Source of the DNA: Deltaproteobacteria bacterium
GTDB taxonomy: Bacteria; Desulfobacterota; Syntrophobacteria; Syntrophobacterales; Thermodesulforhabdaceae
Assembly: GCA_019309115.1 (NCBI GenBank)
Contig: JAFDGW010000003.1
Location: 1 to 64,000 of the forward strand
Direction: 5' to 3'
DNA: 64,000 bases
Shown: piece after piece, positions 1-8,840 of the stretch
Layout: each line of letters starts with the position of its first letter
Numbering within the stretch: position 1 is the first letter of the stretch
The notes under the pieces: model-generated
Seen by the model: the letters and a program-made list of their open reading frames with translations, nothing else
What the model was told of the DNA's origin: nothing
Databases searched by the model: none
Program-made: the position numbers and the translations under genes

Positions 1-371
1 CAAGGCAGGTAGTTTTGAAATTAAAAGCACACAAAGATTGGTACTATGCCTTTTGCAGGGTGTATAGCTTGTGTTGTGCGTAGAGTTTTTTGAATATCCG
101 TTGCATTGGTAGAATCCTGACAGCTGGAGTATGCCCTTATAGGGCTATTTTGTATCAAAATAAGGGGGAATTGAGCAGTCTAGTTGCCCAGAAAGGTAAT
201 ATATGTGAGTATGAATTGATTTGTAATTGAAACTCCTTTGGTTTTTAAGCTCAAAAAGTTGAAAAGGTAGAGTACGAAAGTAATTATCATGGATTCAGGT
301 TGAATAATTAATCGAGGCTGGCAGTATATGATCACTTACGGGGAACACCGTTTGAGGAACTGCCAGTAAAG
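1..371. other. Non-coding upstream region of fprA
   Basis: I see no convincing gene in this AT-rich stretch. A short terminator-like hairpin lies at 133-145 (GCCCT, loop TAT, AGGGC, then TATTTTG) and may end a gene lying outside the window. A second, larger inverted repeat at 318-366 is listed separately. No promoter hexamers clear enough to report were found. Confidence 0.4.
318..366 (+). promoter_or_regulatory. Hairpin leader upstream of fprA
   Basis: CTGGCAGT (318-325) is perfectly complementary to ACTGCCAG (359-366), and inside it ACGG (338-341) pairs with CCGT (348-351), giving a two-tier stem-loop. It ends 17 nt before the Shine-Dalgarno AGGAGGA at 384-390. There is no T-run, so it is not a terminator. 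It could be a 5' UTR stabiliser, a protein-binding site on DNA, or chance. The function is unknown. Confidence 0.4.
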
Positions 372-395
372 GTGAATTTGAAAAGGAGGAATAAA

Positions 396-1595
396 ATGAG
401 TGTACCGAGACAATTGAAACCAAAAATTTATTCGGTCGGAGCAATTGATTGGGATAGAAGGTTGTTTGATGAGCTAATCCCGCTATCAGATGGAACGAGT
501 TATAACTCCTATCTGATAAGAGGAAGCGAAAAAACAGCGTTGATAGATACAGTGGACCCAACAATGACAGAGGTGTTGCTAGAGAATCTCAAACACCTCG
601 AAATCGAAGTTATAAGTTATGTTATCGCCAATCACGCAGAACAGGATCATTCAGGCTCGTTGCCTCAGATACTCGATATTTATCCTGATGCCAGGGTTGT
701 TTGCACACCAAAGTGTAAATCACTGCTTATGGATTTGCTTCTTATCCCTGAGAATAAGTTCATAACTGTTAACGATGGAGAAAGGTTATCATTGGGCGAC
801 AAGACCCTAGAGTTCATTCATGCGCCCTGGGTTCATTGGCCGGAGACGATGCTGACGTATTTAAAAGAGGACAGAATACTCTTTACATGCGATTTTTTAG
901 GCTCTCACCTCGCAACCAGCGACCTCTTTGTGACTGATGAGTCAACAGTTTATGAAGCGGCCAAGAGATACTATGCAGAAATAATGATGCCTTTCAGGAA
1001 GTTCGTTGAGAAAAATTTGGAAAAGGTAAAAGAGCTGAAGGTTGAGATAATAGCACCGAGCCATGGCCCAATCCATAGTAACCCGGATTTCATTCTCAAC
1101 GCTTATGGAGAGTGGGTTTCCGATGAGGTAAAGAATGAAGTGATTATCCCCTATATCTCAATGCATGGAAGCACAAAGAAAATGGTGGATTACTTCGTAG
1201 GGGCTCTAATTAAGAGGGGCATAACTGTAAAGCAGTTTAATTTGTCTAAAACCGATCTTGGGGAATTGGCGATGGCTTTGGTAGACCCGGCTACGGTCGT
1301 TATCGGCTCACCCACAGTTCTGTTCGGATTACATCCAAACATTGTTTGTGCAGTTTATCTTGTAAATGCTCTGAAACCAAAGCTGAAATTCGCATCAATT
1401 ATTGGGTCCTATGGATGGGGAGGCAAGATGGTAAAGCAACTTACAGATATGATTTCCAACTTGAAAGTAGAGATACTTGAGCCTGTTGTTGTAAAAGGAT
1501 CGCCAAAAGAAGCCGATTTCAAAGCCTTAGACAGGCTGGCAGAAGAAATTCTCAATAAGCACCTGGAATACGGTATCGTTAAAAAGGAGGAGTAA
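396..1595 (+). CDS. fprA: FprA-type flavodiiron protein
   Basis: Flavodiiron protein that reduces O2 to water and/or NO to N2O in the cytoplasm of anaerobes. The N-terminal metallo-beta-lactamase-like domain carries the diiron ligand motif HxExDH (His80, Glu82, Asp84, His85). The C-terminal third is a flavodoxin domain that binds FMN: phosphate loop around SMHGSTKKM, then GSPTVLFG and SYGWGG. The length (399 aa) is normal for the two-domain class without rubredoxin fusion. I chose ATG 396 because AGGAGGA (384-390) lies five bases before it; an in-frame GTG at 372 lacks such a site. It is monocistronic and converges on a nucleotidyltransferase gene. Electron donor (rubredoxin) genes are not next to it. 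Confidence 0.93.
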   Translation: MSVPRQLKPKIYSVGAIDWDRRLFDELIPLSDGTSYNSYLIRGSEKTALIDTVDPTMTEVLLENLKHLEIEVISYVIANHAEQDHSGSLPQILDIYPDARVVCTPKCKSLLMDLLLIPENKFITVNDGERLSLGDKTLEFIHAPWVHWPETMLTYLKEDRILFTCDFLGSHLATSDLFVTDESTVYEAAKRYYAEIMMPFRKFVEKNLEKVKELKVEIIAPSHGPIHSNPDFILNAYGEWVSDEVKNEVIIPYISMHGSTKKMVDYFVGALIKRGITVKQFNLSKTDLGELAMALVDPATVVIGSPTVLFGLHPNIVCAVYLVNALKPKLKFASIIGSYGWGGKMVKQLTDMISNLKVEILEPVVVKGSPKEADFKALDRLAEEILNKHLEYGIVKKEE

Positions 1596-1646
1596 TCGAG
1601 GAGACATCTTCCATAAAAGAGGGAATGAATATGGACCCGCCCATTG

Positions 1647-2429
1647 TCAAGCTCTCTTGGAAGCTTCACCCATAAGATCAAAGTACTTCGGCAATTGTAT
1701 TTTCTTTGAGATTGCAGGAAAAATGTCTTGAACTGCCTTTTCATAATCGGAAGGAAAATCAATTTCAATCCACGGAAAATCGTTGACGGGAACGGCTTCT
1801 ATAAAGAGCTTTTTTGCCAGAATGTTCACGGCGTAAGGGACCATCTGGGTCGTATTGCCCTGAGATATCTCTTTTTCAATAACTTCAAACAGTTCCTTAC
1901 ATCCCTGAGGGTCAAATTTCAGTAAGCCCACATTTTCTCCGTCAGCCGATGAGAAGGATTTACTCAAGGCAACCACTCGACGCCCGTTAACTATAACCTT
2001 CATTTCCTCTTCGTCGAGGGTGGCATCAAAGTCCATGGCAAGAGCATTGGGGTGTTCACTTTTGATAAGATTCCTCAAGATTTCTGGATGAAAAAGAACA
2101 TCTGAATTCAAAACAAAACAACCTCCTTCTTGGATTATGTCCCTGGCAAGCCACAGGGAGTACATGCTAGAAGTTTCCTCATACTTTTCGTTATGAATAT
2201 AAGTCACAGATTTTCCCAGATATTCCCTGATTCGTTCAGCTTTGTAACCTGTCACTACCACTATGTTGTCCACACCGTGATATCGAAAAATGGCTGTTTG
2301 GAAAAATATGAGTGGGTAGCCGTCAAAGGTAAGCATGCACTTGGGCTTGTCCTTTGTGTAGGGCATGAGCCTAGTACCCTGACCGGCCGCCAAAATTATC
2401 GCAGTTCGCGGACATGATGTTTCTGGCAT
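1647..2429 (-). CDS. Sugar-phosphate/alcohol-phosphate nucleotidyltransferase (LicC/IPCT-like)
   Basis: Nucleotidyltransferase of 260 aa that should activate a phosphorylated alcohol or sugar with an NTP, releasing pyrophosphate. The N-terminal signature LAAGQGTRL followed by KDKPKCML gives the nucleotide-binding loop and catalytic Lys. SSMYSLW, LNSDVLF (metal Asp) and a late WIEIDFPSDYEKA segment match the CTP-using phosphocholine/inositol-phosphate cytidylyltransferase group. Its start overlaps the stop of the upstream CDP-alcohol phosphotransferase by one base (TAATG), so the pair is probably translationally coupled: this enzyme makes the CDP-alcohol, the partner uses it. Last gene of the minus-strand operon. 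The exact alcohol is not predictable; myo-inositol-1-phosphate or a phospholipid headgroup are options. Confidence 0.8.
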   Translation of the reverse strand: MPETSCPRTAIILAAGQGTRLMPYTKDKPKCMLTFDGYPLIFFQTAIFRYHGVDNIVVVTGYKAERIREYLGKSVTYIHNEKYEETSSMYSLWLARDIIQEGGCFVLNSDVLFHPEILRNLIKSEHPNALAMDFDATLDEEEMKVIVNGRRVVALSKSFSSADGENVGLLKFDPQGCKELFEVIEKEISQGNTTQMVPYAVNILAKKLFIEAVPVNDFPWIEIDFPSDYEKAVQDIFPAISKKIQLPKYFDLMGEASKRA

Positions 2430-3556
2430 TAGGCTTCTCCAGCATGTATGAGCAAATAATACAGATACCCTGCAAAGGCAGGGGCGCCAACACCACCGGC
2501 AATTAAAAACCAGTGAATCTTGTTTAACAATGCTAGCGCAAGCAAGAGGTAGGCAAAATCGCGGTTGGCAAGCTTATCGATAATTTCGGGTTTTTTGGTT
2601 TTTGTTCCGAGCGTGCTTTCAGAAAACAAAAGACCATTGTCACTAGATGCGGATACCGTTGAGGAAATCAGAAAAGCTCCCACGCTACCTCCAAGCAACA
2701 AGGCACCGAATAAAGCGTAGGGGAACAGGCCATATTGTTTCACGCAACCTACTGTAATTCCCGTAAATAGTACCCAATGCACTATGTTATCAGTGACTAC
2801 ATCCAGCCAACCTCCCAGTTTACTGGTCTGGTATCTAAGACGCGCCAGTTCGCCGTCGCAGCCATCAATAACTGACGAAGCCAGAAAAAGAAGGGCCCCC
2901 AACAAAGATAAAAAATAAGCTCCTTTAAAAAACATGGTTCCGGCGATGATTCCAAGGAGAAAATTGAGCAGCGTAATTTCATTTGGATGGATAAAGGTGT
3001 TGGCAAGCTTACGGGTTAGCCATAGGGACACTCGGCGATTAATCTTTTTGGTAAGCCAGCTGTCAGTGGGGCTTATGAGTTTTTCAAACAGTGTTGTTTC
3101 GATTTCCTGCAAGTCGTTCTGAGAGTTTATGACCTTCAGCCTTCCGTCCGGAGGTTCATCAATAATGTGTACGGTTCCAAAACCTTGCATAAACTTGAGC
3201 CACTTATTACATGCTGGTCTTGCCGGTTTTGACAGAACCGTAAAGTCGTCTGAAACCGCTCCAGTTTGTCGGATAGTTCCTTCAAGCGGGAAAGTATCTC
3301 CCCACAAAACGAGAAAATGCTCTTTGCAACCTCGCAGAATTCTTTCAAGTGCATCTGGATCTATGCATTTTATTTCGGATGGGGCGCAATTTCGGACACT
3401 CGAGTCCTTCGTTACCACATAAACGTCACTGCACCCTCCTCTTTTCAGAGTTATAATTTGTCTCATTATGAGAGGTAATCCGGCAACGGGAGTGCAAAGA
3501 GAAACCCCTTCGCCTCCCTCAAAGCAGTCAATAACAAGCGCCTGCAATGGTTGCAT
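2429..3556 (-). CDS. CDP-alcohol phosphatidyltransferase with degenerate N-terminal nucleotidyltransferase-like domain
   Basis: Integral membrane transferase of 375 aa that moves a phospho-alcohol from CDP to a hydroxyl acceptor. Residues about 1-150 look like a nucleotidyltransferase fold (PVAGLPLIMRQI, DVYVV) but lack the GxGTR loop and catalytic Lys, so they are probably inactive. The C-terminal domain (about 165-375) has the full family motif D-x2-DG-x2-AR-x8-G-x3-D-x3-D, starting DGCDGELAR, and several membrane helices. The segment SPTDSWLTKKINRRVS before it is typical of enzymes fused to a nucleotidyltransferase, such as the bifunctional IPCT/DIPPS of thermophiles. Here the active transferase is the separate downstream gene. 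The product could be di-inositol phosphate or a phospholipid; not decided by sequence. Confidence 0.8.
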   Translation of the reverse strand: MQPLQALVIDCFEGGEGVSLCTPVAGLPLIMRQIITLKRGGCSDVYVVTKDSSVRNCAPSEIKCIDPDALERILRGCKEHFLVLWGDTFPLEGTIRQTGAVSDDFTVLSKPARPACNKWLKFMQGFGTVHIIDEPPDGRLKVINSQNDLQEIETTLFEKLISPTDSWLTKKINRRVSLWLTRKLANTFIHPNEITLLNFLLGIIAGTMFFKGAYFLSLLGALLFLASSVIDGCDGELARLRYQTSKLGGWLDVVTDNIVHWVLFTGITVGCVKQYGLFPYALFGALLLGGSVGAFLISSTVSASSDNGLLFSESTLGTKTKKPEIIDKLANRDFAYLLLALALLNKIHWFLIAGGVGAPAFAGYLYYLLIHAGEA

Positions 3557-3574
3557 CCTTCCTTAAAGAATATG

Positions 3575-6034
3575 TTAGCAGCTGCATCCACCAGGAACCT
3601 CATTTTCTTCGTTTTCTTTTTTGCTTTCCTCCTCTTTGCCATATTTCCTAACTATTTCCGAAATTTCTCTAAGCCTGTCATCAACCTTTCTGAAAAAGGT
3701 ACCTTCCGGGTAAGTCCCATCTTCTTGAAGCTCCCCTGCCGGCATTCCTGTCAGTATTTCTATGCCTTCCTCAATCCTCGAAATGGGCCATATATGGAAC
3801 AACCCCTTTTCCACCGCTTCGATGACTTCTTTTTTCAGCATCAGGTTATTTATGTTTTTCTTTGGTATTATTACACCCTGTTTGCCTGTAAGTCCTTTGT
3901 GCTTGCATATATCAAAGAAGGCTTCAATCTTACGGGTGACCCCACCAACAGGCTGAATTTCCCCTTTTTGGCTAACCGATCCCGTAACGGCTATTCCTTG
4001 GTTCAACGGCACACCGGCTATTGCGCTCAGCAGTGCAAACAGTTCCGTACTAGATGCACTATCACCTTCGACAAGCCCGTAGCTCTGTTCAAAACAGAGT
4101 GTTGCTGTCAAGGAAATGGGTTTATTATGAGCAAATCGTTCCTTAAGAAAACTGGTGAGGATCATTATCCCTTTGGTATGAATTCTTCCACTGAGTTTGG
4201 ATTCTCTTTCAATAGCTATCACGCCTTCTCTGCCCACCGACACTGTTGCGGTTATTCGATTAGGCTTGCCGAACTCATGATCTCCCGTCATTAAAATAGA
4301 AAGCCCGTTTATTTGACCGATCTTCCAGCCGTCGATTTCAACCCAGAAAATGTCTTTTTCTACGAGTTCTTTAATTTTCTCTTCAATCAAGTTCGACCGA
4401 TAAATGCGCTTTTTGATTGCCTTTTCTATGTGTTCTTCTCTGATTATTTCCGACTGATCCAGAGATGCAAAGTAATCAGCTTCACGAATGAGGTCGCCTA
4501 TGTCTCCAAGTTCGAGAGACAACTTTTCACGGTCTTCCGTGCGTTCCATGCTGTATTCCAACAGCCTGGCAAAACCGGTCCTGTCCATGTGTTTGCATCC
4601 GTTTGTGCGACAGAACTGAGCCACCATCTGGGCACATTTCATCACGTTTTCGTCACTTCGGTTCATGCGATCGTCAAGATGGGCTTTAACCTTAAAGAGC
4701 TTTTGAAACTTGTCGTCATAAATGTACAAAAGTTCATACAGGAACGGATCTCCCGTGAGCACAATCTTTACATTAAAAGGAATTGGTTCGGGGCGGATGG
4801 TCCTGGTGCTGAACAATCCGTAGAGTTCACCTAGGTCTTCGATCTTTATTTCCTTGTCCCGTAAAGCCCGTTTCAAAGCTTCCCAGGATATGTACCATTT
4901 CAACAGGTCCAGAGCCTTCATCACCAGATAGCCGCCGTTGGCTCTGTGCAGAGCGCCGGGCTTTATCATTGTAAAGTCCGTAAAAAGTGCGCCAAACCAG
5001 GCCTGACGTTCAATGGTTCCAAAAAGATTAGGATAGGCGGGGTTGGATTCGACGACTACCGGAGCTCCTTCTGTTTCGGAATTGTCTATAAATACGTTCA
5101 CATCATATCGCTTCATTGCTCCGTTTTTCTGGGGTGCAGGGAATGGAGCGTGTGGTTGCTGCGACTCATCGGCCTTCTTTTTAAATTCGTCAATATTTTC
5201 CAGGATATCTTCCTGCACCGCTTTCAGGTATTCAATCACATCCTGTTCATCTCGATACTTTTCTAGATAAGTTTCCAAGATCTGACCAACCACGAAAAGC
5301 GCAATTTCACTATCAAGTTTATTCCTTTTTTCGCGAAATTGGTTCTCCAGGTCACGAATTTTCTTGATCGCTTCTTTCATTTTTTCCTGAAGTTCATCGC
5401 TCTTTTCCCGAAGCCTCTGCTTTTCTTCGTCGCTTAACTGAGCCAGATCTTCTTGGCTCATGGGCTGACCATCAGGCCCCGCCGGTATTATGACCATCCC
5501 TACCTGGGAAAACTGAAGAATGAACCCTTCTTGCTGTGCCAGTTCAGAGAGCTCGTCGATAATTCCCCGCCGCTTTGCTTCAAATGCTTGTTGAAGTTCC
5601 TTCTCCTTCGCTCGGTAATCGTCACTATCGAACACTTCCGGAATCTTCTGCTGCAACGTTTGGATAAACTCGTGCATGTCTTTTTTAAGTTCTTTACCCT
5701 TACCGGGGCTTAACTTGATAGCTTTTGGCTTATCCGGTTCCTTAAAATTATAGACATAGCACCAGTCAGGCGGTGTAGGTTCCTTTTTAGCCTGTTCTTC
5801 CAGCAATGTTTTAGCGATGTAAGTAAGTCCGGTTTTTGGAGGCCCGGCCACAAAGATATTGTACCCATCCGCTTTCATACCCATGCCGAATTTTATTGCG
5901 TCTACTCCACGTTCCTGCCCGAGGACCGGAATTGATTCATCGTTGAGTTCGGCGGTAGTGTCGAAGGGCAAGTTTTCAGGATCTATTCTGGCACGAAGCT
6001 CCTCAGGTGACAATTGAGGGTGGTGTTCAATCAT
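3575..6034 (-). CDS. Lon-like AAA+ protease (LonB/AAA_32 family)
   Basis: ATP-dependent protease-like protein of 819 aa. The N-terminal AAA region has a P-loop-like segment GPPKTGLT (64-71) in which Leu replaces the usual Lys, followed by a long coiled-coil (about 130-290, Glu/Lys/Gln rich), then a Walker-B-like region around NGGYLVMKALDLL. The C-terminal Lon S16 domain has the catalytic dyad: Ser659 in GDSAS and Lys702 in GGVTRKIEA. The tail is charged and ends in a Cys-rich GGCSC. It has no Lon substrate-binding N domain, so it is not canonical Lon. Start ATG 6034 has AGGAGGAA upstream. Cytoplasmic; the substrates are unknown. It follows the khpA gene by 18 bases in the operon. Confidence 0.87.
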   Translation of the reverse strand: MIEHHPQLSPEELRARIDPENLPFDTTAELNDESIPVLGQERGVDAIKFGMGMKADGYNIFVAGPPKTGLTYIAKTLLEEQAKKEPTPPDWCYVYNFKEPDKPKAIKLSPGKGKELKKDMHEFIQTLQQKIPEVFDSDDYRAKEKELQQAFEAKRRGIIDELSELAQQEGFILQFSQVGMVIIPAGPDGQPMSQEDLAQLSDEEKQRLREKSDELQEKMKEAIKKIRDLENQFREKRNKLDSEIALFVVGQILETYLEKYRDEQDVIEYLKAVQEDILENIDEFKKKADESQQPHAPFPAPQKNGAMKRYDVNVFIDNSETEGAPVVVESNPAYPNLFGTIERQAWFGALFTDFTMIKPGALHRANGGYLVMKALDLLKWYISWEALKRALRDKEIKIEDLGELYGLFSTRTIRPEPIPFNVKIVLTGDPFLYELLYIYDDKFQKLFKVKAHLDDRMNRSDENVMKCAQMVAQFCRTNGCKHMDRTGFARLLEYSMERTEDREKLSLELGDIGDLIREADYFASLDQSEIIREEHIEKAIKKRIYRSNLIEEKIKELVEKDIFWVEIDGWKIGQINGLSILMTGDHEFGKPNRITATVSVGREGVIAIERESKLSGRIHTKGIMILTSFLKERFAHNKPISLTATLCFEQSYGLVEGDSASSTELFALLSAIAGVPLNQGIAVTGSVSQKGEIQPVGGVTRKIEAFFDICKHKGLTGKQGVIIPKKNINNLMLKKEVIEAVEKGLFHIWPISRIEEGIEILTGMPAGELQEDGTYPEGTFFRKVDDRLREISEIVRKYGKEEESKKENEENEVPGGCSC

Positions 6035-6052
6035 GGCTTCCTCCTGTGATGG

Positions 6053-6307
6053 TTATCCCAGTACATCGAGGCGCACCTTTTTGTTATGGCTTGCGGCAGC
6101 GGCCTGAAGCACTGTTCGTATAGCGTTTATGGTATGTCCTTCTTTTCCGATTATGCGACCTAAGTCTTCCGGAGCTACCTTAAGCTCCATGAGTATAGTC
6201 CGTTCATTTTCTCGCGCGGCCAGCAAAACATCGTCCGGCTTGGTGACAAGGGCTTTTACCAGAAATTCTGCTAGATTTTTTAGCCTTTTACTAAGGGGCT
6301 CGTTCAT
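6053..6307 (-). CDS. khpA: KH-domain RNA-binding protein KhpA
   Basis: Small single KH-domain protein (84 aa) of the KhpA/YlqC family. The RNA-binding GxxG loop is in GRIIGKEGHTI, followed by the helix AIRTVLQAAAA. KhpA partners with KhpB (Jag) in other bacteria, and a khpB gene lies at 42608-43285. In many genomes khpA sits between rpsP and rimM; here it instead sits between a thiamine-binding protein gene and a Lon-like protease gene, which is unusual. ATG 6307 has GGAGGAA upstream. Only six bases separate it from the previous stop. Confidence 0.85.
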   Translation of the reverse strand: MNEPLSKRLKNLAEFLVKALVTKPDDVLLAARENERTILMELKVAPEDLGRIIGKEGHTINAIRTVLQAAAASHNKKVRLDVLG

Positions 6308-6313
6308 AAGCCT

Positions 6314-6625
6314 TTATTCCTCCGTACTGTGAAGTTTTTCCCTGACTGACCTGACCTTATCCTGAGGGCTAACGTATCGATCACGCCTGTCGTCTATTTT
6401 AATGGTAGTGAGAACGCGAACAATGCCCTCTGAAAAGCAGCTTTCATGCATATCCTTTATCACTTCAAGTATTTTCCCCAGCTCTCCGTGCAATATAGTG
6501 CCCATGGGCGATATTTCATAGCTTATTCCACTTTTTTCAAGCACCGAAACAGCCCGTGCTACATACCGACTTATACTCGGCTCCCCTGTTCCTATGGGCA
6601 CGATGCTAACTTCTACAATGGCCAT
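6314..6625 (-). CDS. MTH1187 family thiamine-binding protein
   Basis: A 103-aa protein of the MTH1187/YkoF-like family (DUF77). Members form ferredoxin-like folded oligomers, and some bind thiamine or a related ligand. Recognisable features are the start IVEVSIVPIGTGEPSISRYVA, the central YEISPMGTILHGE and the acidic-basic RRDRYVSPQDKVRSV tail. It sits in the operon with KhpA and the TIM-barrel protein. The SD AAGGGGGG lies before ATG 6625. No thiamine biosynthesis gene is near, so the ligand is unproven. Confidence 0.85.
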   Translation of the reverse strand: MAIVEVSIVPIGTGEPSISRYVARAVSVLEKSGISYEISPMGTILHGELGKILEVIKDMHESCFSEGIVRVLTTIKIDDRRDRYVSPQDKVRSVREKLHSTEE

Positions 6626-6654
6626 ACCTATCCCCCCTTTTCGTGTTTTACTCT

Positions 6655-7500
6655 TTAAGTCCTGATAGATGTTTGTGCAAGAGCCTTACGATAGGCATTG
6701 AGAAATTCGGTAGGTATCAGTTGTTTGATATTTTCGTGGGTTTCGATGAAATCCTTTTCGTTGTGAGGTTCCGTATTTAGCACGGGATAGATGGATTTTT
6801 CAAAGAGGAAGTTGAACAGAAAGTTGAAGTCAACTGTTCCTGTGCCCGGTGGAGAATGGGTGTCATGCTTTCCGTTGTTATCGTGAATGTGTATCTCCAG
6901 CAGATTTCCGTGCAGGGCGTTGAGCCACTCTTTGAGGGGTGTGCGAGAAAAACAGTTCTGGTGTCCTACATCAAGGCAGAAACCAAGAAATGGTGAGTTA
7001 ATCGCATCAATAATGGTCCTGTGAACATGCGGGGATTCTTCCCACACGTTTTCGAGGGCTATTGGAAACCCCGCGTGTTCTGCCCGTTTAACAATTGATT
7101 CCAGGACCTCTACTGCACGCTCTATCCAGGCATCACGCAATCCTCTGTGGTGCCTTGGATCAAAACCCGTATGCAGGACAACCTGCACAGGTCTCATGAC
7201 TTCGGCAATATCCATGAGCTGATGAAACCTCAGCCGGGTTACCTGCCTCACCAACGGGTCTTCGCTGCCCGGACATAGGTCCCAAAACGGCCCGTGCAGG
7301 GTAAACATCACGTCGTTGCTTTTCAAAACCTTTCCCAGTTTCTCAAATTCTTTAACTGGAACAACGTCCAGTTCGTCTCCACGAACACCAATTTCCACAT
7401 TTATCCTGAACCGAAAAATATATTCACGGTATTTATCCAGTAGTCTGTACGGCATGTTCACGAACAATCCCGGACAATAGCATACACCTACGCTTTTCAT
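6655..7500 (-). CDS. TIM-barrel sugar phosphate isomerase/epimerase-like protein
   Basis: 281-aa xylose isomerase-like / AP endonuclease family 2 TIM-barrel protein. Metal-ligand style motifs are visible along the barrel: VVLHTGFDP, ALENVWEE, GFCLDVGHQNC and EIHIHDNNGKHDTH, ending with PVLNTEPH. The family includes endonuclease IV, hexulose-phosphate isomerases and inosose dehydratase relatives, so the substrate cannot be named. No signal peptide, hence cytoplasmic. The gene begins three bases downstream of the RNA methyltransferase stop, with SD GAGGTG, and is co-transcribed with it. Confidence 0.78.
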   Translation of the reverse strand: MKSVGVCYCPGLFVNMPYRLLDKYREYIFRFRINVEIGVRGDELDVVPVKEFEKLGKVLKSNDVMFTLHGPFWDLCPGSEDPLVRQVTRLRFHQLMDIAEVMRPVQVVLHTGFDPRHHRGLRDAWIERAVEVLESIVKRAEHAGFPIALENVWEESPHVHRTIIDAINSPFLGFCLDVGHQNCFSRTPLKEWLNALHGNLLEIHIHDNNGKHDTHSPPGTGTVDFNFLFNFLFEKSIYPVLNTEPHNEKDFIETHENIKQLIPTEFLNAYRKALAQTSIRT

Positions 7501-7503
7501 TGT

Positions 7504-8736
7504 TCACCTCGCTCTGCCTACGACTACGTAAATCCAGAGGCCACCATGAGGAAATCTTCTTATCTTTGTGATTTCTACGGATGTGAACTTACTGATAAGA
7601 TTTTTTTGAGGAAACACGATAGCTACTTTCCAGCCGGAATATGCCTTTCGGATGTGTTTGTCTATGCGGTTGTACAGTTTTGCTACCTCAGTGCTGATAC
7701 GCTTTCCGTACGGAGGGTTAAGAAACAGGAGTCCATGCGGTGTGCCGAAATCCGCCGGAGAAAACTCGAAGAAATCCCCATGTATCCATTGTATATTTTC
7801 CGACACACCAGCGACGGAAGCGTTTTCCTTGGCCATATTCAACACATCAACGTTCCTTTCTACCGCAATCAAGGGCACGCTTGGCTCATCAGACACTTCC
7901 TTCCAAGTCTGCTTCTTTATGTAGTCCCATCTCTTCTTCTGAAAAGAAGGCCATGTTTCGAAGAGAAAAGTTCTGAAAATGCCAGGTGGAATTTTTCTGG
8001 ACTTCATGGCAGCTTCGATCGCAAAGGTTCCCGAGCCGGTCATACCATCCACAAGGGGTTCATTGCCTTGCCAACCAGCAAGATCGGCGATTGCAGCAAC
8101 CAGAGTTTCGAGCATTGGCGCTTTTCCGGGAAATTTTCTGTAACCTCTCTGGTGAAGGTGTGCACCTACCATATCAATACGAATTAAACAAACATTAGAT
8201 TTCAGATTTATCCATAATCGTTGCCTTGGGTACTCGATTTCCCGCTTTTCGTTGAAAGCGCTGTCACTTTTTTTGACAGAAAAGCCGAACTTTTCAAAGC
8301 AACGCTTTACTGCGTCGAAAAGGGCGTCTGATACGAAACCTTCGTGTCGCACGCTGGAATGCTCAACGTTAGAGTAGATCCAGATCGGGTGTTTGGGATT
8401 TATCCACAATTCCCATGGAATACTTTGTAACTTCTTGATAAGAGCAACTTTTGATGGTGCCCGAAACTCTGGAATAGTTATTCCAACACGGCTTGCTGTT
8501 CTTAAATTCAGGGCAAGAATGTAACCATCCCATATTCTTCCTGTTACTCGCAGGATTGAATACTCCACCTTTTCACAGCCATAACCCAGCGCCTCAACCT
8601 CTCCTTGACACACATCTATCCACTGAGGTGGGACCACAATGTCCAGGAAATGTTGTCTTCCCCTTACGTGTTTCTTCGCACGCCTTGAAAAGGCCTTCGA
8701 TTTGTACAGTTCCGCTAATTTTTCGTCTATGTCCAC
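7504..8736 (-). CDS. THUMP-domain SAM-dependent RNA methyltransferase (RlmL-like)
   Basis: Class I RNA methyltransferase of about 410 aa. The N-terminal part (about 30-160) corresponds to the ferredoxin-like/THUMP RNA-binding module. The C-terminal Rossmann domain has GMTGSGTFAIEAA (SAM motif I) and LLFLNPPYGKR, the NPPY catalytic motif of N-methylating enzymes acting on an exocyclic amine. This resembles the RlmL N-terminal (23S m2G2445) and Trm14 types. I prefer the GTG start at 8736 because GGAGG (8743-8747) stands six bases before it; the upstream in-frame ATG at 8760 lacks a ribosome site. First gene of the seven-gene minus operon, divergent from sixA. Confidence 0.85.
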   Translation of the reverse strand: MDIDEKLAELYKSKAFSRRAKKHVRGRQHFLDIVVPPQWIDVCQGEVEALGYGCEKVEYSILRVTGRIWDGYILALNLRTASRVGITIPEFRAPSKVALIKKLQSIPWELWINPKHPIWIYSNVEHSSVRHEGFVSDALFDAVKRCFEKFGFSVKKSDSAFNEKREIEYPRQRLWINLKSNVCLIRIDMVGAHLHQRGYRKFPGKAPMLETLVAAIADLAGWQGNEPLVDGMTGSGTFAIEAAMKSRKIPPGIFRTFLFETWPSFQKKRWDYIKKQTWKEVSDEPSVPLIAVERNVDVLNMAKENASVAGVSENIQWIHGDFFEFSPADFGTPHGLLFLNPPYGKRISTEVAKLYNRIDKHIRKAYSGWKVAIVFPQKNLISKFTSVEITKIRRFPHGGLWIYVVVGRAR

Positions 8737-8840
8737 CTCATTCCTCCGGCAGTATTGCATATACTGGAAAATGCGAGTATCAGGAAAAAACCGGGGTTTT
8801 TGAAGACAAAATAAGAAAATTCATAAATAGGGGGTGTGCT

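Noticed and set aside
8493-8840. N-terminal extension of the sixA frame
   Set aside because: It is antisense to the RNA methyltransferase and the SixA domain begins exactly at ATG 8841.
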